Below are positions 8,295 to 17,299 of a stretch of 64,000 bases of DNA, piece by piece. Within the stretch, counting starts at the first letter, position 1. Each line of letters opens with the position of its first letter. The notes under the pieces were generated by a model. The model searched no databases, was not told where the DNA came from, and saw only the letters and a program-made list of their open reading frames with translations. The position numbers and the translations under genes were made by a program. The DNA is from Oceanobacter sp045430275. GTDB lineage: Bacteria > Pseudomonadota > Gammaproteobacteria > Pseudomonadales > Oceanobacteraceae. The stretch spans positions 1 through 64,000 of the forward strand of contig JAILXU010000005.1 of the NCBI GenBank assembly GCA_045430275.1. The letters run 5' to 3'.

Positions 8295-9113
8295 ATGGAT
8301 ATTGAATCAACGCTGCGTACGGTAAGAGAAAAGCTGGAGCAACACACCTTGCCGAGTATCCGTCTGAAGCCGGTGGCCGAGCTGGCTGAATTCCGCTGGA
8401 GCAGCAAGTTTGGTGGTATGCCGTATTGGCCGAAGGAAATGGCTTATCCAAAATCGGCTCAGGGCAACGATCTGGTCTTGCTGGCACAGCTGAATTTTGA
8501 GGAATTACCAACGTTGGAAGGACACCCGGAAACCGGTCTGTTGCAGTTCTTCATCGATGGTAACGATTGTTACGGTATGGACTTTGACCAGCCATTTGAA
8601 GACATGCTGGCCAATCCGGCTGGCCATCGGGTGGTGTATCACGCCGCGATCATCACGTCAGACGCTGAACTGGCCTCCGACCTGCTGCAGGCTTCTGATG
8701 AGTATGAACTGCCTCTGGCGCGGGAATACCGGCTGGAAGCGCGGTATGTGGATGATTTGCCATCGCCGATGGATTACCGCTACGAAGCCATTGCCGGTGA
8801 TCCGGGTGAGTTGGAAGACGATGTCTGTGATCGCATTTATGACGAGTTTGTCTCGGAAGGCAGCAAGGTCGGGGGTTACGCTAACTTTACTCAACAAGAC
8901 CCGCGTGGCTATTTAGAGCAAAACACCAAGTCAGAACAAAACACCGAGTCAGAGCAAAACAACTGGCTGCTGCTGTTCCAGATGGACACTGAATACGGCG
9001 ATGACATCGATATTATGTGGGGTGATAGCGGGGTCGGAAACTTCTTTATTGAAGAGGCTGCGCTCCAGCAAAAAGACTTTAGCCGCATTTGGTATAACTG
9101 GGATTGTTGCTGA
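8295..9113 (+). CDS. YwqG-like (DUF1963) protein
   Basis: About 272 residues starting MDIESTLRTV. AGGA lies seven bases before this ATG; an upstream in-frame ATG at 8214 has no site. The motif SSKFGGMPYWPKEMAYP and the later FFIDGNDCYGMDF and LLLFQMDTEYGDDIDIMWGDSG are characteristic of the YwqG/DUF1963 family, whose biochemical role is unknown. A short internal repeat (EQNTKSEQNTESEQNN) interrupts the domain near residue 210 and looks like a recent in-frame expansion. Only 15 bases separate it from the SPFH gene. Confidence 0.8.
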   Translation: MDIESTLRTVREKLEQHTLPSIRLKPVAELAEFRWSSKFGGMPYWPKEMAYPKSAQGNDLVLLAQLNFEELPTLEGHPETGLLQFFIDGNDCYGMDFDQPFEDMLANPAGHRVVYHAAIITSDAELASDLLQASDEYELPLAREYRLEARYVDDLPSPMDYRYEAIAGDPGELEDDVCDRIYDEFVSEGSKVGGYANFTQQDPRGYLEQNTKSEQNTESEQNNWLLLFQMDTEYGDDIDIMWGDSGVGNFFIEEAALQQKDFSRIWYNWDCC

Positions 9114-9128
9114 ACAGGAAGCCAATGA

Positions 9129-10544
9129 ATGGATACATCAAACACGGAGCAGAATGCTATGGATAACGATCAGCCTGTCGCCCTGGAAGGACAGGATCTC
9201 AAAAGCAAGTTGCGAGCCGGGATGATCAAATCCCTGATGCTGGGTGTCGTGGGCCTGGTCATTATGTATGTGCTGTCGCAGTCGTTCTTTTATGCCGAGC
9301 CGGGTTATATCTATCACGTTCGTACCGTGACCGGTAATGAGTCCGTGGTGACGGAAATTGGCTACAAGTTCTACCCCTTCGGGCGTTACAACGCCTGGAA
9401 GCGTGCCATGACGGTACAGGCGACCTCAGCGTCGTTTTCCAAAGCCATTACCTCGGAAGGCGACCCGGACAGCACTTCCGCCAGTTTGCCACCGCTGAGC
9501 ATCATGTTTCTGGATCAGGTCGATGCCCACGCCGAAGCCACGGTGCGCTTTGCCATTCCATCGGACGAAGAAGCCTTTCTGAAGCTGGCGCATGAATACC
9601 GCTCGCCAGAAAACCTGTTACGCACGGCGTTGCTTCCGGCCTTTAAAGAGACCTTGCAAGCCAATGCTTCCCTGATGTCGGCGGAAGAATACTACGCTGG
9701 TGGCCGTACCGAATTTAACTCGGAGTTTGAAAACCAGATGAGCAGCGGTATCTATCTGGTCAAGCGTGAAGAAATTGTTGTGAGGTCTGGAAAAAGTTCC
9801 AGCAGTTCTGCCAATGCAGCGCTGGGTAAGGATCAGGAAGAATACGGCGATGATTCCAAAACCATCTTCGTGGTCAAAAAAGTGCTGGATGACACCGGCC
9901 AACCGATGCGCAAGACCCAGCGTTTTACCGATTATGGCATTACGGTTGTTTCTGCCTTGGTCACGGATATGAAGCCAAACCAGAAGTTCATCGAGCGGAT
10001 GCAATTGAAGCAGAAAGCATCGGCAGATCGCGCTATTGCCCGTGAACAACGCGTTCAGGAAGAAGAGCAGCGCTTGCTGGCGATTGCTCGTGGTGAGCGT
10101 GAAGTGGCCGAACGCCAAGCTCAGGCCAAGGTGGATCAAATACAGAAAACCACCGAAGCTGAAACGGAAAAACAACTGGCGATTACCGGTGCTGAAAAAT
10201 TGAAGGCAGAAGCTCAGATTCAGCGTGAAACTGCTCAGATTAATCTGGAAAAAGCCAAAATTGAAGCCCAGACTCAGCGTACGTTGGCCGAAGCCGAGGC
10301 GTATCAGAAGAAAGTGATTCTGCAAGCGGATAACGCGCTGGCGCAGAAGCTGGAAGCGGAAGTAAAGATTCAGCAACTCTGGGCCGAAGCCTACGCCAAG
10401 CGTCAGGTGCCCACCAATGTATTTGGCAGTGGCAGCGGTGGAACGCCCGTAGGCAGTGATATGGAAACCAAGGCCTTTATGCAGATGCTGACACTGGATG
10501 CGGCCAAGCGATTGAATTACCAGCGTGAGCTGGTGAAAGACTGA
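9129..10544 (+). CDS. SPFH/band-7 membrane protein
   Basis: A 471-residue protein: short cytoplasmic N-terminus, one membrane span at about 34-54 (IKSLMLGVVGLVIMYVLS), a band-7/SPFH domain (about 55-310, starting AEPGYIYHVRTVTG), then a long charged, Ala/Glu/Gln/Lys-rich coiled coil (about 310-425; EEEQRLLAIARGEREVAERQAQAKV). The tail contains a short Gly/Ser-rich segment. SPFH proteins form ring-shaped membrane scaffolds (prohibitin, HflK/C, flotillin); this one lacks the neighbours that would make it HflK/C. It is probably transcribed with the YwqG-like gene. AGGAAG lies before the start. Confidence 0.85.
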   Translation: MDTSNTEQNAMDNDQPVALEGQDLKSKLRAGMIKSLMLGVVGLVIMYVLSQSFFYAEPGYIYHVRTVTGNESVVTEIGYKFYPFGRYNAWKRAMTVQATSASFSKAITSEGDPDSTSASLPPLSIMFLDQVDAHAEATVRFAIPSDEEAFLKLAHEYRSPENLLRTALLPAFKETLQANASLMSAEEYYAGGRTEFNSEFENQMSSGIYLVKREEIVVRSGKSSSSSANAALGKDQEEYGDDSKTIFVVKKVLDDTGQPMRKTQRFTDYGITVVSALVTDMKPNQKFIERMQLKQKASADRAIAREQRVQEEEQRLLAIARGEREVAERQAQAKVDQIQKTTEAETEKQLAITGAEKLKAEAQIQRETAQINLEKAKIEAQTQRTLAEAEAYQKKVILQADNALAQKLEAEVKIQQLWAEAYAKRQVPTNVFGSGSGGTPVGSDMETKAFMQMLTLDAAKRLNYQRELVKD

Positions 10545-10555
10545 GAGTCCTGTAA

Positions 10556-10588
10556 CAGGAGCGCTTCCGACCTTGGGGAGTGCTCCTG
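10556..10588 (+). terminator. strong hairpin after the SPFH gene
   Basis: Arms CAGGAGCGCTTCC and GGGGAGTGCTCCTG pair through about 13 positions with G-U pairs around a six-base loop. The T-run is absent (ATTG follows), so it may be a Rho-dependent or RNA-stabilising 3' end rather than a classic terminator. Confidence 0.5.
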
Positions 10589-10654
10589 ATTGAACAAAAA
10601 GCGACCAGTGCGTAGAATGAAGTCTGCACGCATCGTGCATCTGGAATCATCAAT

Positions 10655-11284
10655 ATGCCCCGCAATTACGTCAATCAAGACAAAATCTATCCGGACTTCA
10701 ACCACCTGAATAATGTTGAGCAAAACCGGTCGAAGTATCTCGAAATCTCTGATTCAGAGGTGCTCGATATTGCGCGTCAGGCAAAACTTTCATTTCCTCC
10801 TGCGTATCGGCTGGTTCGTGTTGAAACCGGTGATGAGTCTTTTCAACTGGCTTTGTTATCCGATCACACATCCGAGGTGGTGTATTACATCAAATGCATT
10901 GTGTTCCCGGATATACACCTGAATGCCAAGCCCGTGACACAGGTGTTGTTGTGGCGGACATCGGTTGTTTCCCACCGTCGGGTGACTTCGGGGGTTGCTG
11001 AGGACATTTTCCGCAATTACTTGCTGGAGCATTACAACATCATTGCCAGTGACAGTTGCCAAACCCGTGAGGGGCGGGATTTTTGGGTGCGTCAGCTCGG
11101 GTATGCCATTGAGTATGGTGAGCATGTGTATCGGTTTGATCGTTTGAATTGCGATCTTGTGGAAATTACCGATCACGCTGTGATTCGGGATAACCGTTGT
11201 GACCTTTGGGGTGATGCTGAAGAGTATGAGGATATTCTGGCGCTGATTTCCAAAGATCCGTTGCCGAGGAATTGTACGAGTTAA
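10655..11284 (+). CDS. hypothetical protein
   Basis: A 209-residue soluble protein starting MPRNYVNQDK with a weak GGA site nine bases ahead. No signal peptide, membrane span or known motif. The sequence is rich in charged and aromatic residues, with a Trp-containing central strand region (QVLLWRTSVVSHRRV) and an acidic C-terminus (DLWGDAEEYEDILALI). I recognise no family. It stands alone between a hairpin and a perfect terminator, so it is likely its own transcription unit. Confidence 0.6.
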   Translation: MPRNYVNQDKIYPDFNHLNNVEQNRSKYLEISDSEVLDIARQAKLSFPPAYRLVRVETGDESFQLALLSDHTSEVVYYIKCIVFPDIHLNAKPVTQVLLWRTSVVSHRRVTSGVAEDIFRNYLLEHYNIIASDSCQTREGRDFWVRQLGYAIEYGEHVYRFDRLNCDLVEITDHAVIRDNRCDLWGDAEEYEDILALISKDPLPRNCTS

Positions 11285-11315
11285 CCGTCATTTGCGGGTA
11301 TTGAAATGTTTGAAT

Positions 11316-11337
11316 GGGAGCTTCGGCTCCCTTTTTT
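11316..11337 (+). terminator. Rho-independent terminator
   Basis: Perfect GGGAGC-TTCG-GCTCCC hairpin with a UUCG tetraloop followed by six T, ending the transcript of the preceding orphan gene. Confidence 0.95.
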
Positions 11338-11444
11338 GTGCCCCGATTTTGTGTCTGTCTTCCGGTCTGGGAGCGTCAGCACTTGCACTGTAAGAGATGC
11401 CCCATACACTCCGGGGATTCTCTTTAAGGAACAGGGTGTTGATC

Positions 11445-12326
11445 ATGCAACAAGTTGTCTCTCAGATTGCGCTGCCGGTGGTGCTGGCGTTGATCATGTT
11501 GTCCATGGGATTGGGACTGACACTGCGTAACTTTACCGATGTGGTACGCCAGCCCTTGGCCGGATTATTAGGATTGGGGTTGCAAATGCTGTTCCTGCCA
11601 ACGTTGGCCTTGCTGATGATTCTGGTGCTGGATTTGTCGCCAGTGGCGGCAGCGGGGTTGTTTTTGCTGTCGTTGTGTCCGGGTGGGGCAACCTCGAACC
11701 TGTTCAGCTATCTGGCGCGCGGCAACGTGGCTCTGAGTATCAGCCTGACGGCGGTGACCAGTGTGCTGGTGCCATTTACCTTGCCAATCCTGTTTGCGCT
11801 GTACCTGCAGGTGGCCGGGGAAGAACAGTTGGTGTTTTCCATGCCGCTGGGGTTGATGATCAAGCAATTGGTGGTGGTGTCGCTGGTGCCTGTGGTAGTT
11901 GGCATGTTGCTGCGCCATTTTGCATCGGCCTGGGCCATTCGGGTGGAACCCATGGCCAAGCGGGTGGCTACTGTGGCGATGTTGCTGGTGATTGTCTTGC
12001 TGATCATGACCAATCTGTCGCTGGTGATGACCATGGCTTCTCTGAACGGCGCGGCGGTGCTGGGTTTGTCGTGCGTTGCTCTGGTGGTGGCCTATCAGGT
12101 TGCGGTGCGTTCGGGGTTGGCGGGGAAAGAAGCACGAACACTGGCGTTGGAAACCGGCGTTCAAAATGCCGGAACGGCCATGATGGTGGCGCTGACGCTG
12201 TTGCATCAGCCAGAGCTGGCGATGATTCCGCTGATGTACGGCCTGCTGATGAATATTCCAGCCTTCGGTTTTATTGCCTGGGCCACTCATGGAAAGGCGG
12301 CTTCGGCTTCGCACTCAGAGTGTTAG
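11445..12326 (+). CDS. bile acid:sodium symporter (BASS) family transporter
   Basis: About 293 residues from ATG 11445 (MQQVVSQIALPVVLALIM), preceded by AAGGAACAGGG; a longer frame from 11397 would put a polar segment before the first helix. Nearly the whole protein is hydrophobic, consistent with the ten-helix BASS/SBF fold. Family-typical stretches are LSMGLGLTLRNF near the start, LCPGGATSNLFSYLARGNVALSISLT (the helix-crossing region that binds sodium) and ETGVQNAGTAMMVAL. It should import an organic anion with sodium; the substrate cannot be predicted. Its last 12 bases overlap the 3' end of the convergent beta-helix gene. Confidence 0.88.
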   Translation: MQQVVSQIALPVVLALIMLSMGLGLTLRNFTDVVRQPLAGLLGLGLQMLFLPTLALLMILVLDLSPVAAAGLFLLSLCPGGATSNLFSYLARGNVALSISLTAVTSVLVPFTLPILFALYLQVAGEEQLVFSMPLGLMIKQLVVVSLVPVVVGMLLRHFASAWAIRVEPMAKRVATVAMLLVIVLLIMTNLSLVMTMASLNGAAVLGLSCVALVVAYQVAVRSGLAGKEARTLALETGVQNAGTAMMVALTLLHQPELAMIPLMYGLLMNIPAFGFIAWATHGKAASASHSEC

Positions 12327-13841
12327 GGTGTCGCGCTTGTCAGAGGCGGGCTTTGGCTCTGAAAGTATTGGGTACAGTGGCTGCGGGGCCGTGGGTGGCT
12401 GCGTGAAAAACAGGCTGTCTGGCCAGCGGCTGTGATCCGGGTTGGGCAGAGCTGAGCCGTTCAGTTGGTAACTGTTGTCGAATACCAGCCAGTGCTGTGA
12501 TTGAACGCTGTTGTCCAGCCGGAACCCCGGTGCGGGCAAGTGATTGCCGATGATAATCTGGCGCTGGGCGTGATCATAAGCAGCGATGGGGTCACGTCGT
12601 ATCCGGTTGCGGAATAGCACGTTGTCCGGGCCGGTTGGCCCCCAATGATCGGAAATGGAAACGCCTTCCAGACGGTTGCCTTCGATCAGGTTGGAGTAGG
12701 CGTAATGCCCGTGCAGGCTCAGGTCATCGGGCTGCCAGTGGCCGCCGTTGCTCTGGCGCGTATGAGTGGACGTGTTGTAGGCCACCACGTTGCCGTTGGC
12801 TCCCAGATGCAGCACCAGCGCGTGGCGCAAATGCGCAAACCGGTTCTGAACAATGAGGGAGCCGGTCTGGCGGGATGACAGATCAATACCATAACCGTGT
12901 CCACCTTTGCCGTAGTCGCTGGCGTAATGAAAACGGCTGTTGCGGACTTCCAGACGTCGTCCCTGAGCGGCCATAACATGGCTGCGGTGAGCTTCTCGGG
13001 AGTCAATGTTCGTAAGCCAGATATTGCTGGCGTAGCGGATATGAAACACATGGCCCTGATTGGCGCTGCTGCGGATTACCCGGAAGTCTTCAAAACCACT
13101 GAACTGCCGATACTGAACCGGTGCCAGCCAGATACCGTATTCCGGTTTCATATCAATACGAACCGGGTCGGCCAGTGTAATCTGTTGTCCTTCAATCGCG
13201 ATAATGCGGCTGAAATGCCCGATCAAACGCTTGGCCCAATTGACGTCCCAACGATGTTGGGTCAGGTGCAAGGCGGCATCGAATCCTTGCAGCAGTTCCA
13301 CCCCGTCACCAACGGCCAGATGGCTGGCATCGCTCAGGGTGACTGTCATGGAACCCCGGCTGGCACCGCTCTTGACCGCCGTCCAGCCGTGTTGTTGTCC
13401 CACCGGCTGAGTGCCCGTGCTCTGGCCCATGACCCGAAAGGCATCACGGGTGTGTTGAATGTGTAATTCAGTGTCTGGACCGCTGCCACGCAGAACGGTG
13501 TGGTCGGGTAGGGTCAACGTGCGACTGAGCCGAAAACGCCCCGGCGGAATGCGCACCGCACCGCGTCCGGCCACCTGGGTCAGCGCGGCTTCAAACGCGT
13601 TGGTGTCGTCCTTGCCATCGTTGGCAACGGCTCCCAATGCCGTGACATCAATCACGTCAGGATAGTCTGGGATGCCACCCTCGACCCCGGCGTGCCAGAC
13701 CGGAACCCGATGGCCAGCCAGATCGAGCATCTGTTTATCGGCGTGCGTGGCGTGGCTGGTGGCGGAAAACAGGGCCAGTATCCCGGTGGTAAAGGTAACA
13801 ACAGGTAACAGAAACAGGCGTATGGGGTTCGGGTGGCGCAT
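12315..13841 (-). CDS. secreted right-handed beta-helix (pectate-lyase-3-like) protein
   Basis: 508 residues with a signal peptide (about 1-33). Residues ~60-130 show the pectate lyase superfamily opening: VIDVTALGAVANDGKDDTNAFEAAL, then RGAVRIPPGRFRLSRTLTLPDHTVLRGSG. The rest has the spaced Asn/Val/Ile pattern of parallel beta-helix rungs (NSRFHYASD, QNRFAHLRHAL, GNVVAYNTSTHT, SNLIEGNRLEGV, DNVLFRNRIRRD). Catalytic residues cannot be assigned. It is likely a polysaccharide lyase or hydrolase acting outside the cell, in keeping with the other secreted carbohydrate-active candidate at 3.3-6.2 kb. Confidence 0.8.
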   Translation of the reverse strand: MRHPNPIRLFLLPVVTFTTGILALFSATSHATHADKQMLDLAGHRVPVWHAGVEGGIPDYPDVIDVTALGAVANDGKDDTNAFEAALTQVAGRGAVRIPPGRFRLSRTLTLPDHTVLRGSGPDTELHIQHTRDAFRVMGQSTGTQPVGQQHGWTAVKSGASRGSMTVTLSDASHLAVGDGVELLQGFDAALHLTQHRWDVNWAKRLIGHFSRIIAIEGQQITLADPVRIDMKPEYGIWLAPVQYRQFSGFEDFRVIRSSANQGHVFHIRYASNIWLTNIDSREAHRSHVMAAQGRRLEVRNSRFHYASDYGKGGHGYGIDLSSRQTGSLIVQNRFAHLRHALVLHLGANGNVVAYNTSTHTRQSNGGHWQPDDLSLHGHYAYSNLIEGNRLEGVSISDHWGPTGPDNVLFRNRIRRDPIAAYDHAQRQIIIGNHLPAPGFRLDNSVQSQHWLVFDNSYQLNGSALPNPDHSRWPDSLFFTQPPTAPQPLYPILSEPKPASDKRDTLTL

Positions 13842-14005
13842 ATTCAGTCGGATTTATCGGCGGTTGTTGGGGCAAGAATGCAAGATAGCAGACTTATTCT
13901 CATCCATTGTCTTGCCTCTTGGGAATTTCTTGGCAAACTTTCCCGATGTTTGATTATCCCAGTAGTGCTTTTATTCATGCATGACTTGAGCGGGAAACCA
14001 GTCTT

Positions 14006-16312
14006 TTGAAAAGTGTATCGACTCTTGTGTTCGATCGGGCGTATCACAAGGTGCAACAAGAATGGCAGCAGCCTGTGAAAAGCCTGTTACTGCTGATCAG
14101 CCTGTTGTGGCTGAGCGGTTGCAGTGAACAGCAGTGGAATGACCCGCACCCGGACGGCGAGAGCATGGGCAATGTGATGTACAACAGCTTCTCCGGGCGA
14201 CCCAAGCACCTTGATCCGGTGCGGGCTTACAGCACCGATGAAAGCCGCTTTATTGATCAGATTTATGATCCACCGCTGCAATATCATTACCTCAAGCGTC
14301 CCTATGAACTGGAACCCAACACCCTGGCCCGCATGCCAGCAGTCAGTTACACCAATGCGGCGGGAGAGCCGGTTGAGGAATATGCGGAGGATCTGGCCTT
14401 CAGCCTCTATGAGCTGGAAATCCGTCCCGGTATTCGTTATCAGCCGCATCCGGCTTTTGCCCTGAAAGATGACGGTACGCCGCTGTATCGGTTTGCTGAC
14501 GCCAGTGACAGCGCTCACTATCAAACACTGGAGGACTTCACCGACGTGGGCAGCCGTGAGCTGGTGGCTGATGACTATGTGTATCAGATCAAACGCCTGG
14601 CTGATCCCAAAAACCTGTCGCCGATTCGTGGTTTGCTGACGCCGTTTATCGTTGGCATGAACGAGTTCGCCGAGCAGGTCACCGAAGCGCGCAAGCAGCT
14701 CCCTGACCCGGCCAAAAGCTGGCTTGATCTGAATGCCTTTGAGCTGGCGGGTGTGGAAAAAGTGGATCGTTATCGCTACCGCATTCGCCTGAACGGCAAA
14801 TACCCGCAGTTCAAGTACTGGCTGGCGTTTCACTTCTTTGCGCCTCTGCCGCGCATGGTGGATGCGTTCTATTATCAGCCGGGGTTGTCTGATCGCAATA
14901 TCGTACTGGACTGGCATCCGGTGGGCACCGGGCCGTTTATGATGACCAAAAATGACCCGAACGAGGCCATTGTGCTGGAGCGCAATCCCAACTATCGGGA
15001 CGATTTTTACCCCACTGAAGGAGCACCTGGCGATGCTGAGCGTGGGCTGCTGGCGGATGCAGGCAAGCCGTTGCCGTTGCTGGATAAAGCCGTGTATCGA
15101 CTGGAAAAGGAATCCATTCCGCGCTGGACAAAATTCCTGCAGGGCTATTACGACCGTTCCGGGATTGCCAGTGACAGCTTTGATCAGGCTGTGGCCATTG
15201 GCCCGGATGGCACACGTTTGAGCGATGAATTGGCCCAGCAGGGCATTAATCTGGAAGTGGTGGTGGAACCCGGCACCTATTATCTGGGCTTCAATATGCT
15301 TGATCCGGTTGTGGGCGGGCAGCTCAAGCCTGGTGAAGTTACCGATGACCCGGAAGCGCTGGCACAGGCGCAGGAACGCGCGCGCAAGCTGCGTCAGGCG
15401 ATTGCCATTGCCTACGCGGAGGAAGAAGCCATCTCCATTTTCTTTAATGGCCGGGGCGAAGTGGCTCGCAGCCCGATTCCGCCGGGTATCTTTGGTTACC
15501 AATCGGGTGAAACGGGGTTGAATCCGTATGTGTACGACTGGATGACCGGCCCAGATGGCAATGGTTATTCGGTGCGAAAACCTCTGGACGAAGCCCGCAA
15601 ACTGCTGGCGGAGGCCGGTTATCCCGAAGGCCGCGATGCTCGAACCGGTGAGCCGCTGGTGTTGAATCTGGATACGCCGTCCGGCGGCGGTGCCACCAGT
15701 GCGCGTCAGTTGTGGATGATCAAACAGTTCAAAAAACTGGGCATTCAGCTCAATATGCGGGGCACGGACTACAACCGTTTCAAAGACAAGATGAAAAAAG
15801 GCAATGCCCAGATTTATCAATGGGGCTGGATCGCCGACTACCCCGACGCTGAGAATTTCCTGTTCCTGCTGGCATCGGTCAACGGACAGGTTGTGACCCA
15901 GGGGGCTGGAGTCAACAGTGCCAATTATCACAACCCGGAATACGACGCCCTGTTTGATCGCATGAAGCTGATGCCCGATTCCCCCGAGCGGCTGTTGCTG
16001 ATTCAGGAGATGCTGTCGATCTACCATCACGATTTGCCGTGGGCATCGGCCTGGCATCCGCATTCCTATGTGCTGAACAATCCCTGGGTGCGCAATACCA
16101 AGGCGCACGGTGTCAGTAAATCGGTTCTGAAATACATGGCTGTGGACAGCGAGGCTCGGGCCAATGCCCAGCGTGAGCGTAATCAGCCCATTTTGTGGCC
16201 ATTATGGCTGGTGGCCTTAATTTTGGTCGTGGTGATGATTCCGGGCTATCGGGCTTACCGGCAGCGCCAGATGGCACGGGTGTTGACCGGAGAAAGCGGA
16301 GGGATGTACTGA
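14006..16312 (+). CDS. peptide-type ABC transporter substrate-binding lipoprotein with C-terminal membrane anchor
   Basis: A family 5 extracellular solute-binding protein, up to 768 residues. The start is uncertain: TTG 14006 opens the frame, but GTG 14051 or 14075 would put the lipoprotein signal (LLLLISLLWLSGC, Cys being the lipidation site) nearer the N-terminus; none has a strong ribosome site. Family features include NSFSGRPKHLDPVRAYSTDE, DWHPVGTGPFMMTKNDPNEAIVLERNPNY and QWGWIADYPDAENFLFLL. Unusually, a hydrophobic helix (PLWLVALILVVVMIPGY) lies near the C-terminus, so the protein may be anchored at both ends. It begins the operon with two permeases and an ATPase. YejA and OppA are the nearest known types, but this protein is longer. 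Confidence 0.85.
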   Translation: MKSVSTLVFDRAYHKVQQEWQQPVKSLLLLISLLWLSGCSEQQWNDPHPDGESMGNVMYNSFSGRPKHLDPVRAYSTDESRFIDQIYDPPLQYHYLKRPYELEPNTLARMPAVSYTNAAGEPVEEYAEDLAFSLYELEIRPGIRYQPHPAFALKDDGTPLYRFADASDSAHYQTLEDFTDVGSRELVADDYVYQIKRLADPKNLSPIRGLLTPFIVGMNEFAEQVTEARKQLPDPAKSWLDLNAFELAGVEKVDRYRYRIRLNGKYPQFKYWLAFHFFAPLPRMVDAFYYQPGLSDRNIVLDWHPVGTGPFMMTKNDPNEAIVLERNPNYRDDFYPTEGAPGDAERGLLADAGKPLPLLDKAVYRLEKESIPRWTKFLQGYYDRSGIASDSFDQAVAIGPDGTRLSDELAQQGINLEVVVEPGTYYLGFNMLDPVVGGQLKPGEVTDDPEALAQAQERARKLRQAIAIAYAEEEAISIFFNGRGEVARSPIPPGIFGYQSGETGLNPYVYDWMTGPDGNGYSVRKPLDEARKLLAEAGYPEGRDARTGEPLVLNLDTPSGGGATSARQLWMIKQFKKLGIQLNMRGTDYNRFKDKMKKGNAQIYQWGWIADYPDAENFLFLLASVNGQVVTQGAGVNSANYHNPEYDALFDRMKLMPDSPERLLLIQEMLSIYHHDLPWASAWHPHSYVLNNPWVRNTKAHGVSKSVLKYMAVDSEARANAQRERNQPILWPLWLVALILVVVMIPGYRAYRQRQMARVLTGESGGMY

Positions 16313-17289
16313 TGCTGGCGTATATTATTCGGCGTCTGTTGTACGCCATTCCGATTCTGATCGGTGTGAATCTGTTGACCTTTGCCTTGTTCTTTATGGT
16401 CAATTCTCCAGACCAAATGGCATTGGTGCAACTGGGCGACAAACACGTTGACCCGCAAGCGGTGGAGCAGTGGAAAGCCCAGCGCGGCTATGACAAGCCG
16501 CTGTTTATCAACGACCGGGAAGACAGCGACGGCCTGTTGACCGACACCATCTTTTTTGACAAATCGCTGCGGTTGTTTGCGTTGGAGTTCGGCAAGTCGG
16601 ACGAAGGGCGAGACATCGGTGATGATATTCAGCAACGCATGTGGCCCAGTCTGGCGGTGGCTTTGCCCAGTTTTGTGATTGGCTTGCTGGTGAATGTCAC
16701 GCTGGCGTTGTTCATCGTGATGTTCCGGGCCAGTGCGTTCGATACCGCTGCCATGGTGGCCTGCGTGGTGCTGATGTCGATTTCCGGGGTGTTCTATGTG
16801 TTTGCCGGGCAGTATTTCTTCGCCAAGCTCTGGAATCTGGTGCCCATTTCCGGGTTTCTGGGTGGCGTGGATGCGATTCGTTTTCTGATCCTGCCGGTGC
16901 TGATCGGCGTAGTGGCGGGCATTGGTAGCGGCACCCGTTTGTATCGCACTTTGTTTCTGGAAGAAGCCAACCGTGATTATGTGCGCACCGCGCGCGCCAA
17001 GGGTGTGTCGGAGCTGGGAGCCTTGTTCCGACACATCTTGCCAAACGGTCTGATTCCCATTCTGACCAGCGTGGTGGTGGTGATTCCATCGCTGTTTATG
17101 GGCAGTCTGCTGGTGGAGTCGTTCTTCGGTATTCCGGGGTTGGGTAGCTACACGCTGGATGCGATTCAGTCACAAGACTTTGCCATCGTTCGCAGCATGG
17201 TCTTTCTGGGTTCGGTGCTTTATATCATCGGTCTGATTCTGACCGATATTTCCTACACCCTGGTTGACCCCCGAGTGCGCTTGTCCTGA
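16312..17289 (+). CDS. ABC transporter permease (YejB/OppB type)
   Basis: 325 residues starting MLAYIIRRLLYAIPILIGVN, the classic opening of DppB/OppB/YejB permeases. The ATG shares its A with the upstream TGA, so translation is coupled to the binding protein. A conserved EAA loop is visible (FLEEANRDYVRTARAKGVSE, then HILPNGLIPILT). Six hydrophobic segments are visible, with an extended periplasmic region after helix 1 (about 30-110), as in YejB. It forms half of the inner-membrane channel. Confidence 0.9.
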   Translation: MLAYIIRRLLYAIPILIGVNLLTFALFFMVNSPDQMALVQLGDKHVDPQAVEQWKAQRGYDKPLFINDREDSDGLLTDTIFFDKSLRLFALEFGKSDEGRDIGDDIQQRMWPSLAVALPSFVIGLLVNVTLALFIVMFRASAFDTAAMVACVVLMSISGVFYVFAGQYFFAKLWNLVPISGFLGGVDAIRFLILPVLIGVVAGIGSGTRLYRTLFLEEANRDYVRTARAKGVSELGALFRHILPNGLIPILTSVVVVIPSLFMGSLLVESFFGIPGLGSYTLDAIQSQDFAIVRSMVFLGSVLYIIGLILTDISYTLVDPRVRLS

Positions 17290-17299
17290 GGAGCTGGTT

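Noticed and set aside
14087..16108. 673-codon open frame on the minus strand
   Set aside because: Exactly antisense to the ABC binding-protein gene; codon composition and lack of any domain mark it as a mirror of the real gene.
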